DNA of 62,000 bases from Zygnema cylindricum (Eukaryota; Streptophyta; Zygnematophyceae; Zygnematales; Zygnemataceae): the NCBI GenBank assembly GCA_037447655.1, contig JBBHKE010001523.1, positions 1 through 62,000 on the forward strand, given 5' to 3'. Shown piece after piece: positions 44,361 through 54,930 of this stretch; position 1 is the first letter of the stretch; each line of letters begins with the position of its first letter. The notes beneath the pieces are model-generated. The model saw only the letters and a program-made list of their open reading frames with translations. It was not told the DNA's origin and did not search any database. A program made the position numbers and the translations under genes.

Positions 44361-46433
44361 GTATAGTTTGTGTCATCGTCGGGTTGAGGAGGAAGAAATA
44401 GATAGTTTCCGGCAAAGCGCCTCTCATTACATTCCCGTGCACGATTGGCTGAAGCATTAGAGGTAAGGCGAACCACACCCCATTGTTCCTAGAAAAACCC
44501 TTTCTCGGAAATGTTGGATATTCCTCTCAACGACCCGGCTCATCCTACTTGGGTTTTCATAGCGGGAGAAGATAGAGGGTCAAAATTTGCGTACCTCTGA
44601 CATTTCTAACCCGACGACCAACAATTCATGTGGATTGTTCGAAAAGGTAATGGTTATTTCATTAATTTGTCGGAATTCTTGTTTGAGAAGGTAATGGCTA
44701 TTTAATTGATGTGTCGAAATTGCTTTGACATTACCATCCATGGGACTGTCGATTATACACTGTCTTCCGAAATGCTCGTAAAACTCCCAAACTAAAAGAG
44801 TTGAAAAATGCCCGTGATAAAATTTTGCACAAATTTCGCAATGTTGCAGTAAGGCGCGTTTTTTTATGGGGAGTGCCGAGAGTGGTACTGGTGAACCCTC
44901 CCCCTCCCCTTCCGAAGGTAGAGGATCTTCCATGCCTAGTTGCGGAACTCTGTCGGCAAGTTGCGGAACAATAAGATCAAGTTAGAGTGGTTCCGCGAAA
45001 GGTGGCAAATCTCACTCGATAGATGTACAAAAAAAAAGGTAACCTAGAGGGATGGTGACCATAGCACGTGAGTCGGTGAAAAAGTTGCTAGGATGGTAAG
45101 CTTTTTATCATGCCTAACCTTCCAAACCATTATTGGTATATTTCCATCTCATTGCTAGTCATAATAATGGTTCATCATAATAAATTTTGTTGGTTCATGA
45201 AATATAAGGTACTATGTAATAGATGCTGAAACAACGACGACGTTGTCTGAACCCTAGTTCAGCGACGACACAATGTCTTCGTAGAATTGGCAATGACATA
45301 TTGTCGAAGCCGAACGAGCGTCAACAAATTGTCGTCGTTGATTTGACACAAACATTGTGGAGTCTTGTAATACTGATTGCTTTCATATTTTTTATCATGT
45401 TATTTACTAAACCCATTATTTACATGATGTTTTTTTACTTATTCTCCTCATATACATAGTATTAAAAAGGAAGGAGATGGTGGGTCGATAGGGTGGCCAT
45501 AGTAAGAGGTATAAGAGACACGACAAATATGATATCTACGTCTGGCTTTGGTAAGCGAAATGTGGCGATGGTAATGAAAACATTACCATGGAGGGGAAGA
45601 AAAGAAATGGCATGAGTGACTCGTGTTCTTAAATAAATACTCGAGGATTTTTATCAGTTCTATAAAGCGGGTATGAAACTTTTTACAGAAATTGTAGGCA
45701 TAGGACATCATTATACGTTTGAAAGAGGAGCACTTGCAAAAGATTTTGGACGAATTTCGACGTGAACAAAATACACATATTACAAAAAAGTGGATCTAAA
45801 GGTTTCATGAGAAACACAACATCGTTATCCATGCCCAAAAAGGCAAATTACAATAAAGTCAAGAAAAAGAGGAGCACATTGAGAAAACCGTGGCGTATCA
45901 CTTGGGTGTTCTACAAAAAATCTTCTTTTGGGGTAAAACTTGTACTTTATTGCCATGTATGTTATTGTAATGTTTTTTTTGTGTCAAATTTATTATTTTT
46001 ATCATACCTAATGAACTTGCTTTTTCTTACTATATTTTATTTCATTGTCATTGTCTTCACTATGAGGACTATGTCAGTTTGACAAAGATTTAGTGGAGAA
46101 TATGGATGAGACCCACTTGATATTGAATATGGACAATGGGAAGACATTAGGCTTCCGTGGCGATGAAGTCGTGAAGTACGCTGACTTTAACGGTGGAGGT
46201 GATTTCATGACTTTGATGGTGTGTCTCACCGGAGAGGAGAATGCACGGATTGAAGCACGGATACTTATTTCAGAAACCATAATAAAAGTTACCCGATTCG
46301 ACATCTCTCACCCAATATTTCAGGTATACATCTATTTGTTTGTTTTTTTTTGTCTTGAATTGTTTGTTTCTCTATATTATTTTGACTTGTTGCATTACGT
46401 GCTTCATTCCATTGTTTTCATATATGTTTATTC

Positions 46434-46790
46434 ATGTTTTTTTATTTATATCCCTCTCCCTTTTCCTCTCTCCCTCCTCTCCCTCTCTCTAATCTCCCCT
46501 CACTCTCTTCTCTCTCCCTCTCTTCTCCCCTCTCCCCCTCTTTCCTCCTCCCTTTTCCGCCCTCCTCTCACCCCTCCTTCCCCTTTGTCTTCCTCCGCTC
46601 CCCCTCTTCCTCTCTTATCCCCTTCTCATCCTATCTCATTTCTCTCTCCATTCTCGCTCTCTCTCTCCACTTCCACTCTCCGCTCTCCTTCCTTCCCCCA
46701 TTGTCCATTCTTCTCCCCTCATCATTTTCATCCCCTTTCTCCTTGTTTCGCTCCATCATATTTTATATTTTAATACCCTTTTATTTTTCC
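46434..46790. repeat. CT-rich intron of DDE transposon copy 2
   Basis: Polypyrimidine tract between the two catalytic exons. The same position in copy 1 (about 3530-3660) is also CT-rich, so it is part of the ancestral element. Confidence 0.7.
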
Positions 46791-47336
46791 ATATAACCTT
46801 TAACAAGTGTGTGCTATCGCACCAGTCTGAACAGATAGAACAACAAGAGAGTATTCCCCCAATGGTTTGAGGACCTGGGGTTGTACCAAGCCGATCTATA
46901 TGGTCAAGTAAAAATAGTGTTCCTTGGTGATTGCGGAGGACATAATATGTCTGAGGAGCTAAACCATGTTTTTGTTTCCAAAAATACAATTTTTTCATTT
47001 TTTCCATCGTGTGCTACTCACTTGGTGCAACTGGCGGATTCTTTCGTAATATGAAAAATAAAAGAGGTATGGAGTAGGAAGTGGGAAAGCTGGGAGATGT
47101 CGGGGGTTCTGAATGAACAATGGTCATAACCCTCTAATCGAGGTTGGTCCCGAAAGTTAATAGGGTCGAAAAAAAGGTTTTTTGTGGAATTGGCTAAGGA
47201 CTCCATTCTACAATTTAACTCCACAAAAGACACGGATAAAATGGGATACGCGAGAAAAGCTATGATACGATGTGGGTTGTCATTGAAAGGTGGGAGATGG
47301 GAGGAGGGAATGCTTACAAATGAGATGCAATATGTC

Positions 47337-47341
47337 ATCGA
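47337..47341. other. Target-site duplication, left
   Basis: ATCGA directly before the LTR start TGCAATTCTG; repeated at 53753-53757. Confidence 0.92.
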
Positions 47342-48375
47342 TGCAATTCTGTGTCCTCCATTGGACTACAGAATACAGGAAGCCTCTAGATAGTATTTAA
47401 CTAACCCACTTCAAGCCACAACCACTACTGCCCAAGAAGGCAAACTGACAATTTGACTGCACCCCTGTGTAGCCTGGACTCCCCTGAGTCCGTAGAAAAA
47501 AGAATCACTGAAAAAGGCCAACCAGGCGATTAGTTATGAGGCAGTAAAAATGCCAATTTGTACAAACTCTCAAAGGGAGAGGTGACCACCTACCAAAATT
47601 TTCTAAGTCCTGATTCTCTCTAATAACTCCTATCTACTGAAGTACGGACCAATCAGATTACTGTATCGTACACAAAAGTACTACTGCCGATGTACCTTTT
47701 GTACGACCTATGTACGACAAGGCTATTAAGTGGACGCGTGTCCGCTTTTCACTCGTCCGTACGTTCCTCGGAATTCCTATGACCGAATGTCATCTCTCCA
47801 CGTGTCTCCAGATTATGCCACGTCACAAAACGCCAAAGTGACCACTCCGGGATTTCGGTGATGATGTGCGCCGTTGGATTTTATGCGAAACGCAATCTTA
47901 GCCGTAATAAATACTTGCGCGATATTTGTTCCGATGTCGAAATAAAATGCGCGGTATCCGTTTTGAATTAGCGTCGTACGACGTACTATATAAAACTGAA
48001 TCTATGTGCGTCGTACACAGTTCTAGTTAAATGGATTTAATTCTTCCTAACTAAATATATATCTATCACATACCATAGCACTTAGCATTGGTCCTAGTCT
48101 ATTAGGATAAAGCTGACCGCTACCGGTCGACTTGACGAACCGTAGGTACCGGGATCAAATCTCTCGTCCGTCAAGTATATTTTTAGTAACCTACTAAAAA
48201 TAGCTGTCTGTTTGAACTAAAGGCAGCCATGGATCAACCTCTCTCTCTTACCTTCAGTGACTACAACAAGTATGGGAGCTAGAGAGCGAGGTGGAGGCAG
48301 GCTGTCCGTCCTTTTTCCTTTTATTAAAACATATTTAAACCTAGAAAATATTATAGAAATCTATAGATTTCAACA
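47342..48375 (-). mobile_element. Intact Copia, 3' LTR
   Basis: 1034 bp, in minus sense TGTTGAAATC..CAGAATTGCA. By eye it differs from the other LTR at two positions (near 47707 and 48351). It contains CCAATCAGA, TATATAAAACTGAA and a weak tRNA-like segment near 48100-48165. Confidence 0.95.
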
Positions 48376-48388
48376 CTCCCCTTATTTT
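48376..48388 (-). promoter_or_regulatory. Copia polypurine tract
   Basis: Minus sense AAAATAAGGGGAG, touching the 3' LTR and the stop codon of the polyprotein. It primes plus-strand DNA synthesis. Confidence 0.85.
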
Positions 48389-51300
48389 CTAGTCTAATTT
48401 TAATTTTTCTTTCAACCCACATTTTTCCCGACAATATTTTAGTTTAGGAGAGGGCACAGGTTTGGTCATCATGTCAGCCACCATTTCTTCATCAGGTCTA
48501 TACACAAGATTTAAAATTTTGTTTTCAACTTTTTCTCTTACGAAGCTTAATCTTATGTCCATATGTTTTGCTTTGAAATGATGTTTTGGATTGGCTGCGA
48601 TTGCGATTGCAGCTTGATTATCGCAAAAGATTTCATGCACTCCCTCCTTCATATATCCCAGTTCTTGCAATAATGACTTCACCCACATTAGTTCTTTCAC
48701 AGCAGAACAAGACGCCATATACTCAGCCTCCATAGTAGACTGAGCAACCACCTTTTGTTGCTTACTGCTCCAACAGCAAGCACCTTCCCCAACATACAAC
48801 ACATACCCAGAAGTGCATCGTCTCATAGGTGCGTCCCCATAACTGGCATCACTCCAAGTAGTGATGTCAGTGTGCTCCCCTCCCAAATGCAACCATAACT
48901 CTCTAGTTCCCACCAGATATCTCATGACTCTCTTGGCTGCCTCCCAATCCCTCTTCCTAGGATCATTAAGACTCCTACTGAGTACACCAACTGCCGCCGC
49001 TATGTCCGGCCTGGTACAGTTCATAAAATAGATTAAGCTTCCTACGACCTGTCTATAAGGGATAGACTTCATGAATTCTCTTTCCTCTGGACTCATCTGA
49101 TCGTCTAAGATCATCACTCCTCCTTCTACACTCCCATCACTTCCTTTTTTCAAGTCCATGGGAGTGGTACAACTGTTAGCATTTTCCATCTGGAATTTCT
49201 CAAGCATATTACCTATTGCTTCTTTCTGAGTAAGTCTGATAATCTTCTTCCCCCTATCTCTTTCCATTTGGATCCCCAAAATATATTTTGCCTCCCCTAA
49301 ATCCTTCATATCAAATCTGCCCCTAAGATCTTTCTTTAGCCTATTGATATTCTCTAAAGACTTACTTAACACAAGCAGATCATCCACATAAATTGCAATA
49401 AAAATGACACCATTCTCATCTTCAAACATATAGATAGAATGATCAGAGCTGATCCGGATGTATCCCAGATCGGTGAGAAACTCATCTAGTTTCTTATTCC
49501 ACTGTCGGGGAGCCTGTTTCAGTCCATATAAGGACTTTATGAGCCTGCACACTTTGCTCTCTTCTCCTTCTTCCACAAACCCCTCGGGTTGCCTCATAAA
49601 AATTTCTTCCTCTAACTCACCATTAAGAAAAGCAGTCTTAATATCCATCTGGTGAATTTCCATGTCTTCCGCTGCGGCCAGACTGAGGAGAATCCTTACT
49701 GATGGGAACCGAACAACTGGAGCAAAGGTCTCCTCATAGTCAATCCCCTCTTTTTGGGTGAACCCCTTTGCTACCAATCGAGCCTTATACCTCTCAATTG
49801 TATTATCTGGGTTCAGTTTTAGTTTAAATACCCATTTACATCCAATAGGTTTTCTGTCTGGAGGGCAATCCGCTAGTTCCCAAGTATTTGCTTCCATGAT
49901 AGAAGCCATCTCATCATTTATGGCCCTAATCCATCTTTCTTTCTCTGGACTATTCACTGCCTCTAAGTAAGACTGAGGCTCATCTGGGTGAGATAGCTTA
50001 GTTACCTTATGGGCAGCTTGTTTTTCCTGTATCCTTTTGCTGCTCCTCCTTCCTCCCTCAAACTCCGAAGCTGGAATGGATGGAAGTCTTGGATTTCTTC
50101 TCACTGTCTCATCGGCTCCCCTGTCCATAAAAACCGTATCTTGTCCCGCTTCTTCCATCTCCTCGAAGTCCATAGGAGTATGTGAGGTTTCCGGTGAGTC
50201 TCTTATATCTTCGATCTCCCCTGAGTCTGTAATCACAGTTTCACTCATGTCTTTTTCGGGAACGACTGAGTTCTCCTCATTTTCGGACTCAAATCTGATC
50301 CTTATCCTTTTTGTATATTTGAAGGGGTCAAATGACTTCCCTTCATCCATGACAACTAAGTGTTTGACCAGAATGATATCTTTCTTTGCTAAGTCATAGA
50401 CTCTATATCCCTTAACATCCTCATCATATCCCACAAAGTATCCAGGTTTTCCCTTAGCATCTAGTTTCCAGTTTTTCCTATCCGTATCAAGACTGTAAAC
50501 TTGGCTACCAAATACTTTAAGGTGTGAGATATCTGGTTTCCTTCCAACCCATCTCTCATAAGGTGTCACTCCCTTTACAGCTGAGGTAAGGACTCTATTT
50601 TTAATATAGTTTGCACAGTTCATTGCTTCTGCCCAAAATCTCTTTCCTATTTTCTTGTCTGCCAACATACTGCATGCACTATATCCTAGTGTTCGATTCA
50701 ACCTCTCAGCTACCCCATTTTGTTCCGGGTTATATGGTACAGTTTTCTGGTGCTGCACTCCCTCATCTCTCAAATATTCCTCAAACTCGTTAGAGGTATA
50801 TTCCCCCCCATTATCACTCCTTATCCTCTTAATGGGGGTTTCATGCAACTTCTCACTCCAAGCTTTATATTCTTTGAAGTAAGTTGATGCTTCAGACTTA
50901 TTTTTCAGAAAGTAGACTCTAGAGTATCTAGACCAATCATCAGTTATTGTCATCATAAATCTTTTTCCTCCAACCGAAGGTACTTTTGCAGGTCCCCAAA
51001 TATCTGTGTGGACCAAATCTAACACTTTCTCACCTCTATATGTGGCGGCTTTGGGAAAGGGAAGTCTGTGAGCCTTACCTTGAGCACAACCACTACAATC
51101 ATCCATCATTTCATTATCCCCAAACTGAATGCCATCTACTACCCCAAGCTTTTTCATTTCCCTTAACCTATCAAAATGTACATGCCCCAACCGCTTATGC
51201 CAAATCATCATCTTAGGGACACCAACATAGTAAGCATTCTTTTTTTCATTACTCAAGTTAAGCCTAAACATTCCTTGGCTACCCTTATCTGCTGTGAAGT

Positions 51301-52738
51301 AAACTTCATCCCCATACTTAGCTGTAAAGACTCCCTTTCTGGTGAAGGTATCAAACTCTTTGTCATCTAACACAGACGTAGAGACAAGATTTTTACTCAG
51401 CTGAGGAATGTAAAGTACATCTGAGAATGTAAGTATAGAAGTCTTACCCTCCACTAAGACTTTCAGATCTACTGATCCCACTAGATCTGTAGTAACCACT
51501 CTCCCATCCCCATACTCTATCTCTACAGTAGGAATCTTTCTTAGCTTAGTGAAGAGTTCTTTATCACGACACATATGCATGGATGCACCTGAGTCGATGA
51601 TCCATCCTTCCTGTGGAGCCTCCCGGATGGCTCCAAGGGCACACTTCTGCCTCCGAGGAATCTCCTTCTCCTCCAAACTCTCGTCAAGAAGAAGCTCCCC
51701 ATCCTCCTCAGAGGACTCATCCTCGGTTTCTCCTGACACTTTTGTAACCACAAGTGCCTTTTTCTTCCCTCCGGAAGAACCCCCTCCACGGTTCTCTTGG
51801 AGCCTCAGCTCTGATAGCTTGACACAATCTGCAATAAAGTGTCCCGGCTTTTTGCAATAATGACAAAGACCCTTTGGGGGCCTCTGTTCCCCTGAATGAT
51901 CTCTTTCCCCTCTATAAGGTTTCTTCGGGTCCTTCCCCCATCGGTCCCCTCCTGCTGCTAGAGCTTGAATGCTCTTTCCTCCTCTCCTAATCTCCATTGT
52001 GTTCTCCTGCACAAGTATCATCCTGACTACTGTGTTCCATTTCCATGAACTATCAGGCATTCCCTGTACTCGGTACACTAAGTTTTCGAACTCATTTGGT
52101 AATTTCATGATAAGGGTGTTAACTTTCATTTTCACTGTACCTATCCACCCGGCACTTTCCATTTCCGTATACAAACAAGAAAGATCATTACAGTAATCTA
52201 GCATCTTTCCTCCTTTGTAAGTGTAACTCAGTAGCTTTTGCTCAGCCAACTGGAGCTCCTGAATAGTTCCAGCTCTATAAATTTCCACCAAACTCACCCA
52301 CAACTCCTCGGCCTTGTAAATGTGAAGATGAGGGGTGGCCAAACCTTGAGTGAGGTGCCTCAGAATGAAGTTCTTGGCAGCCATGTTTACATCCTCCCAC
52401 ATTTGAGTATCGTTCTCCACGGTCTTCACGATTGCCGCTCCCGATACTGTGGCAATAGGAGTGAGGGGTGTCTCCTTCCCTTTCCCCTTTTCGGACACAC
52501 TGCTGTCCCCATCATCTGCCTCTTCCGCCGAGGCAGCCGTTGTTGCAGGAAACCTTACTCCCCCAAATCCTGGTGGAGTTCCCGAAGGTGGACGTTTCAC
52601 TTGTCCACTGACGATACCCCAGTATCGTTTTTCACACAAAGCTCCCATCATCATGGCTTCCCAATAGATGAACCCAGATCCATTGAAGGTGGGCACCCTA
52701 GAGGGTGGGCCCATAACCTGCAATTCTGTGTCCTCCAT
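48389..52738 (-). CDS. Ty1/copia Gag-Pol polyprotein, intact
   Basis: One open frame of 1449 residues. Gag (UBN2-like) spans about 1-270, with zinc knuckle C292-C295-H300-C305 (CHYCKKPGHFIADC). Protease has D382-S-G. The integrase zinc site is H514, H519, C548, C551; its catalytic residues are D579, D642, E678, an exact D,D-35-E. RT has D1032 (QMDIKTAFLNG) and YVDD 1117-1120. RNase H has D1297, E1337 and D1373. Length is usual for Copia. The ATG lies in the last 20 bp of the 5' LTR, so the first codons are shared with the LTR and the primer-binding site. A second in-frame ATG (52714) is inside that site. The stop is 13 bp from the 3' LTR. No defect seen; probably autonomous. Confidence 0.97.
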   Translation of the reverse strand: MEDTELQVMGPPSRVPTFNGSGFIYWEAMMMGALCEKRYWGIVSGQVKRPPSGTPPGFGGVRFPATTAASAEEADDGDSSVSEKGKGKETPLTPIATVSGAAIVKTVENDTQMWEDVNMAAKNFILRHLTQGLATPHLHIYKAEELWVSLVEIYRAGTIQELQLAEQKLLSYTYKGGKMLDYCNDLSCLYTEMESAGWIGTVKMKVNTLIMKLPNEFENLVYRVQGMPDSSWKWNTVVRMILVQENTMEIRRGGKSIQALAAGGDRWGKDPKKPYRGERDHSGEQRPPKGLCHYCKKPGHFIADCVKLSELRLQENRGGGSSGGKKKALVVTKVSGETEDESSEEDGELLLDESLEEKEIPRRQKCALGAIREAPQEGWIIDSGASMHMCRDKELFTKLRKIPTVEIEYGDGRVVTTDLVGSVDLKVLVEGKTSILTFSDVLYIPQLSKNLVSTSVLDDKEFDTFTRKGVFTAKYGDEVYFTADKGSQGMFRLNLSNEKKNAYYVGVPKMMIWHKRLGHVHFDRLREMKKLGVVDGIQFGDNEMMDDCSGCAQGKAHRLPFPKAATYRGEKVLDLVHTDIWGPAKVPSVGGKRFMMTITDDWSRYSRVYFLKNKSEASTYFKEYKAWSEKLHETPIKRIRSDNGGEYTSNEFEEYLRDEGVQHQKTVPYNPEQNGVAERLNRTLGYSACSMLADKKIGKRFWAEAMNCANYIKNRVLTSAVKGVTPYERWVGRKPDISHLKVFGSQVYSLDTDRKNWKLDAKGKPGYFVGYDEDVKGYRVYDLAKKDIILVKHLVVMDEGKSFDPFKYTKRIRIRFESENEENSVVPEKDMSETVITDSGEIEDIRDSPETSHTPMDFEEMEEAGQDTVFMDRGADETVRRNPRLPSIPASEFEGGRRSSKRIQEKQAAHKVTKLSHPDEPQSYLEAVNSPEKERWIRAINDEMASIMEANTWELADCPPDRKPIGCKWVFKLKLNPDNTIERYKARLVAKGFTQKEGIDYEETFAPVVRFPSVRILLSLAAAEDMEIHQMDIKTAFLNGELEEEIFMRQPEGFVEEGEESKVCRLIKSLYGLKQAPRQWNKKLDEFLTDLGYIRISSDHSIYMFEDENGVIFIAIYVDDLLVLSKSLENINRLKKDLRGRFDMKDLGEAKYILGIQMERDRGKKIIRLTQKEAIGNMLEKFQMENANSCTTPMDLKKGSDGSVEGGVMILDDQMSPEEREFMKSIPYRQVVGSLIYFMNCTRPDIAAAVGVLSRSLNDPRKRDWEAAKRVMRYLVGTRELWLHLGGEHTDITTWSDASYGDAPMRRCTSGYVLYVGEGACCWSSKQQKVVAQSTMEAEYMASCSAVKELMWVKSLLQELGYMKEGVHEIFCDNQAAIAIAANPKHHFKAKHMDIRLSFVREKVENKILNLVYRPDEEMVADMMTKPVPSPKLKYCREKCGLKEKLKLD
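52704..52718 (-). promoter_or_regulatory. Primer-binding site for a half-tRNA-iMet
   Basis: Minus sense GGTTATGGGCCCACC directly follows the 5' LTR. It is complementary over 15 bases to the anticodon arm of plant initiator tRNA-Met (GGTGGGCCCATAACC), not to the tRNA 3' end. Drosophila copia and yeast Ty5 use the same internal region. Animal initiator tRNA has C in place of the second G, as I recall it. Confidence 0.85.
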
Positions 52739-53752
52739 TGGACTACAGAATACAGGAAGCCTCTAGATAGTATTTAACTAACCCACTTCAAGCCACAACC
52801 ACTACTGCCCAAGAAGGCAAACTGACAATTTGACTGCACCCCTGTGTAGCCTGGACTCCCCTGAGTCCGTAGAAAAAAGAATCACTGAAAAAGGCCAACC
52901 AGGCGATTAGTTATGAGGCAGTAAAAATGCCAATTTGTACAAACTCTCAAAGGGAGAGGTGACCACCTACCAAAATTTTCTAAGTCCTGATTCTCTCTAA
53001 TAACTCCTATCTACTGAAGTACGGACCAATCAGATTACTGTATCGTACACAAAAGTACTACTGCCGATGTACCTTTTGTACGGCCTATGTACGACAAGGC
53101 TATTAAGTGGACGCGTGTCCGCTTTTCACTCGTCCGTACGTTCCTCGGAATTCCTATGACCGAATGTCATCTCTCCACGTGTCTCCAGATTATGCCACGT
53201 CACAAAACGCCAAAGTGACCACTCCGGGATTTCGGTGATGATGTGCGCCGTTGGATTTTATGCGAAACGCAATCTTAGCCGTAATAAATACTTGCGCGAT
53301 ATTTGTTCCGATGTCGAAATAAAATGCGCGGTATCCGTTTTGAATTAGCGTCGTACGACGTACTATATAAAACTGAATCTATGTGCGTCGTACACAGTTC
53401 TAGTTAAATGGATTTAATTCTTCCTAACTAAATATATATCTATCACATACCATAGCACTTAGCATTGGTCCTAGTCTATTAGGATAAAGCTGACCGCTAC
53501 CGGTCGACTTGACGAACCGTAGGTACCGGGATCAAATCTCTCGTCCGTCAAGTATATTTTTAGTAACCTACTAAAAATAGCTGTCTGTTTGAACTAAAGG
53601 CAGCCATGGATCAACCTCTCTCTCTTACCTTCAGTGACTACAACAAGTATGGGAGCTAGAGAGCGAGGTGGAGGCAGGCTGTCCGTCCTTTTTCCTTTTA
53701 TTAAAACATATTTAAACCTAGAAAATACTATAGAAATCTATAGATTTCAACA
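52719..53752 (-). mobile_element. Intact Copia, 5' LTR
   Basis: 1034 bp, same ends as the 3' LTR. The promoter should fire leftward. A TATATAAAAC-type box in displayed orientation (near 53364) is not in the transcribed sense; in minus sense GTTTTATATAGTACG is a possible TATA box. Confidence 0.95.
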
Positions 53753-53757
53753 ATCGA
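53753..53757. other. Target-site duplication, right
   Basis: ATCGA immediately after the LTR end ..TTTCAACA. Confidence 0.92.
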
Positions 53758-53905
53758 CAAACACCGTAACCATTTTGACGGCGAGGAAGTGCCACCTCCT
53801 TTGGCAAGGGCTCGAGAATCTCTCAGAAATTTTCAAGACGCTAGTACTTAAGAAGACAAGGTTACGGACGAACAATTCACGGAAAGTGACGAATATATAG
53901 TTGTT
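53753..53905 (+). pseudogene. DDE transposon copy 2, C-terminal end after the Copia
   Basis: If one ATCGA and the Copia are ignored, the frame ..NEMQYVID continues as KHRNHFDGEEVPPPLAR, matching MKWRCHFEGDEVPIPS of copy 1. It then degenerates, ending near a TAG at 53900. This fixes the insertion site inside the transposase C-terminal exon. Confidence 0.8.
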
Positions 53906-54340
53906 GCTAATGCCTAAGCATACTCCATGTATGTTTTTTTAGTAAATTGTGGAACGTAATAGTGACATAGTTTTGTAGTTTTTGTTGCCTTACGCTTGTT
54001 TTACCTGTTTTTAAAATGTAAAAGGATATAGGAGTAAGGAGTTCTTATACAATATTAAAGGGGTAATATGTCGTGTAGTGTGTCTATTACTATAATATCA
54101 TTGTTTTCACATTCTTTTTTTTACTTTATAGTAAAACATGTATGCCAAAACGATGTAAAATACAACCATTTTATAAAACCTGAATTTGATTTTGCAATCT
54201 ATTAGTCCGTGTTAGGGCAATGGTTCGTAATGCTCAATGTGTTTCCTTGTGTTTGTCATTCACTTTTGGGAAACATGATGTTGGAACGGGGGGACAATTA
54301 TTTTGTTTTTAGCTTTATTACAGAAACATGTTATTTTGTA
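53906..54340. other. 3' flank of DDE transposon copy 2
   Basis: AT-rich sequence without coding signal, between the transposase end and the palindromic repeats. Confidence 0.5.
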
Positions 54341-54930
54341 CGTCAATGATATTAGGCGACGAGCCTGCCTCATCGCTAGCTGCAGTCGCGACAATGACGT
54401 GGACTATTTCATTTTACTTTGTTCATCGATTCGGTGGGTTTTCCAGCGATGATGTTGCCTCATAGCCGAATGATTTTTTACCAATGGCACAACGTTCTTA
54501 TTGGTTTTTGGTTAGCATGCTGTTTTATACGTCATTGATATTTGGCGACGAGCCTGCCTCATCGCTGGCTACACTCGCAACAGTGAGAACATTGCTGGCT
54601 AAAGTCGCAACAGTGACATGGACTATTTTATCGTACTTTGTTCAACGATGTTAATTTCTCGTCGTTGATTGGTTTTCCACCAATGTCATTGCCTCATGGC
54701 CGAAGGATTTTTCACCGATGACACATTCTCCTCACACTGGTTTTTAGTTAAATAGCGATATGGCCTTATTGCTGATTTATAGTTGAGTGACGACACAATC
54801 TCTTCGCCGGTTGGTTTTCCGGTGAGAGAGAGTGCGTAAGCCAGCTGTTTGTACAGCGATGAAAATGAATCATAGCTGGTTTATAATCCAGCGATGAAAA
54901 TGCCTTGTCGCTGGTGGATCATCATCCATG
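54341..54930. repeat. Repeats of GGCGACGAGCCTGCCTCATCGC type
   Basis: Two strong units (near 54354 and 54542, about 188 bp apart) and several weaker CGATGA/TCGTCGCT words, related to the palindromic motifs of copy 1 (4697-4880). They probably form the 3' subterminal region of copy 2. Confidence 0.6.

Larger units (their letters stand above)
44370..47341 (+). pseudogene. DDE transposon gene, copy 2, main part
   Basis: Plus-strand counterpart of copy 1. The N-terminal exon remnant is at 44388-44620 (EEEIDSF, HYIPVHDWLKH, PTWVFIAGEDRGSKFAY). SGFGKRNVAM follows near 45540, and the helix-turn-helix piece FHEKHNIVIHAQKGK near 45810. The first catalytic motif MDETHLILNMDNG is at 46105, followed by LGFRGDEVVKYADFNGGG. 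A splice donor at about 46324 opens a CT-rich intron to about 46800. After it come VFPQWFEDLGLY, the second motif GDCGGHN, and THLVQLADSF with the third Asp, then WSRKWESWEM and GYARKAMIRCGLSL. Stops and frameshifts are present. The gene is split at 47341 by the intact Copia and resumes at 53753. Confidence 0.75.

Noticed and set aside
46434-46796. Open frames in the CT-rich block
   Set aside because: Intron of the DDE transposon, low complexity.
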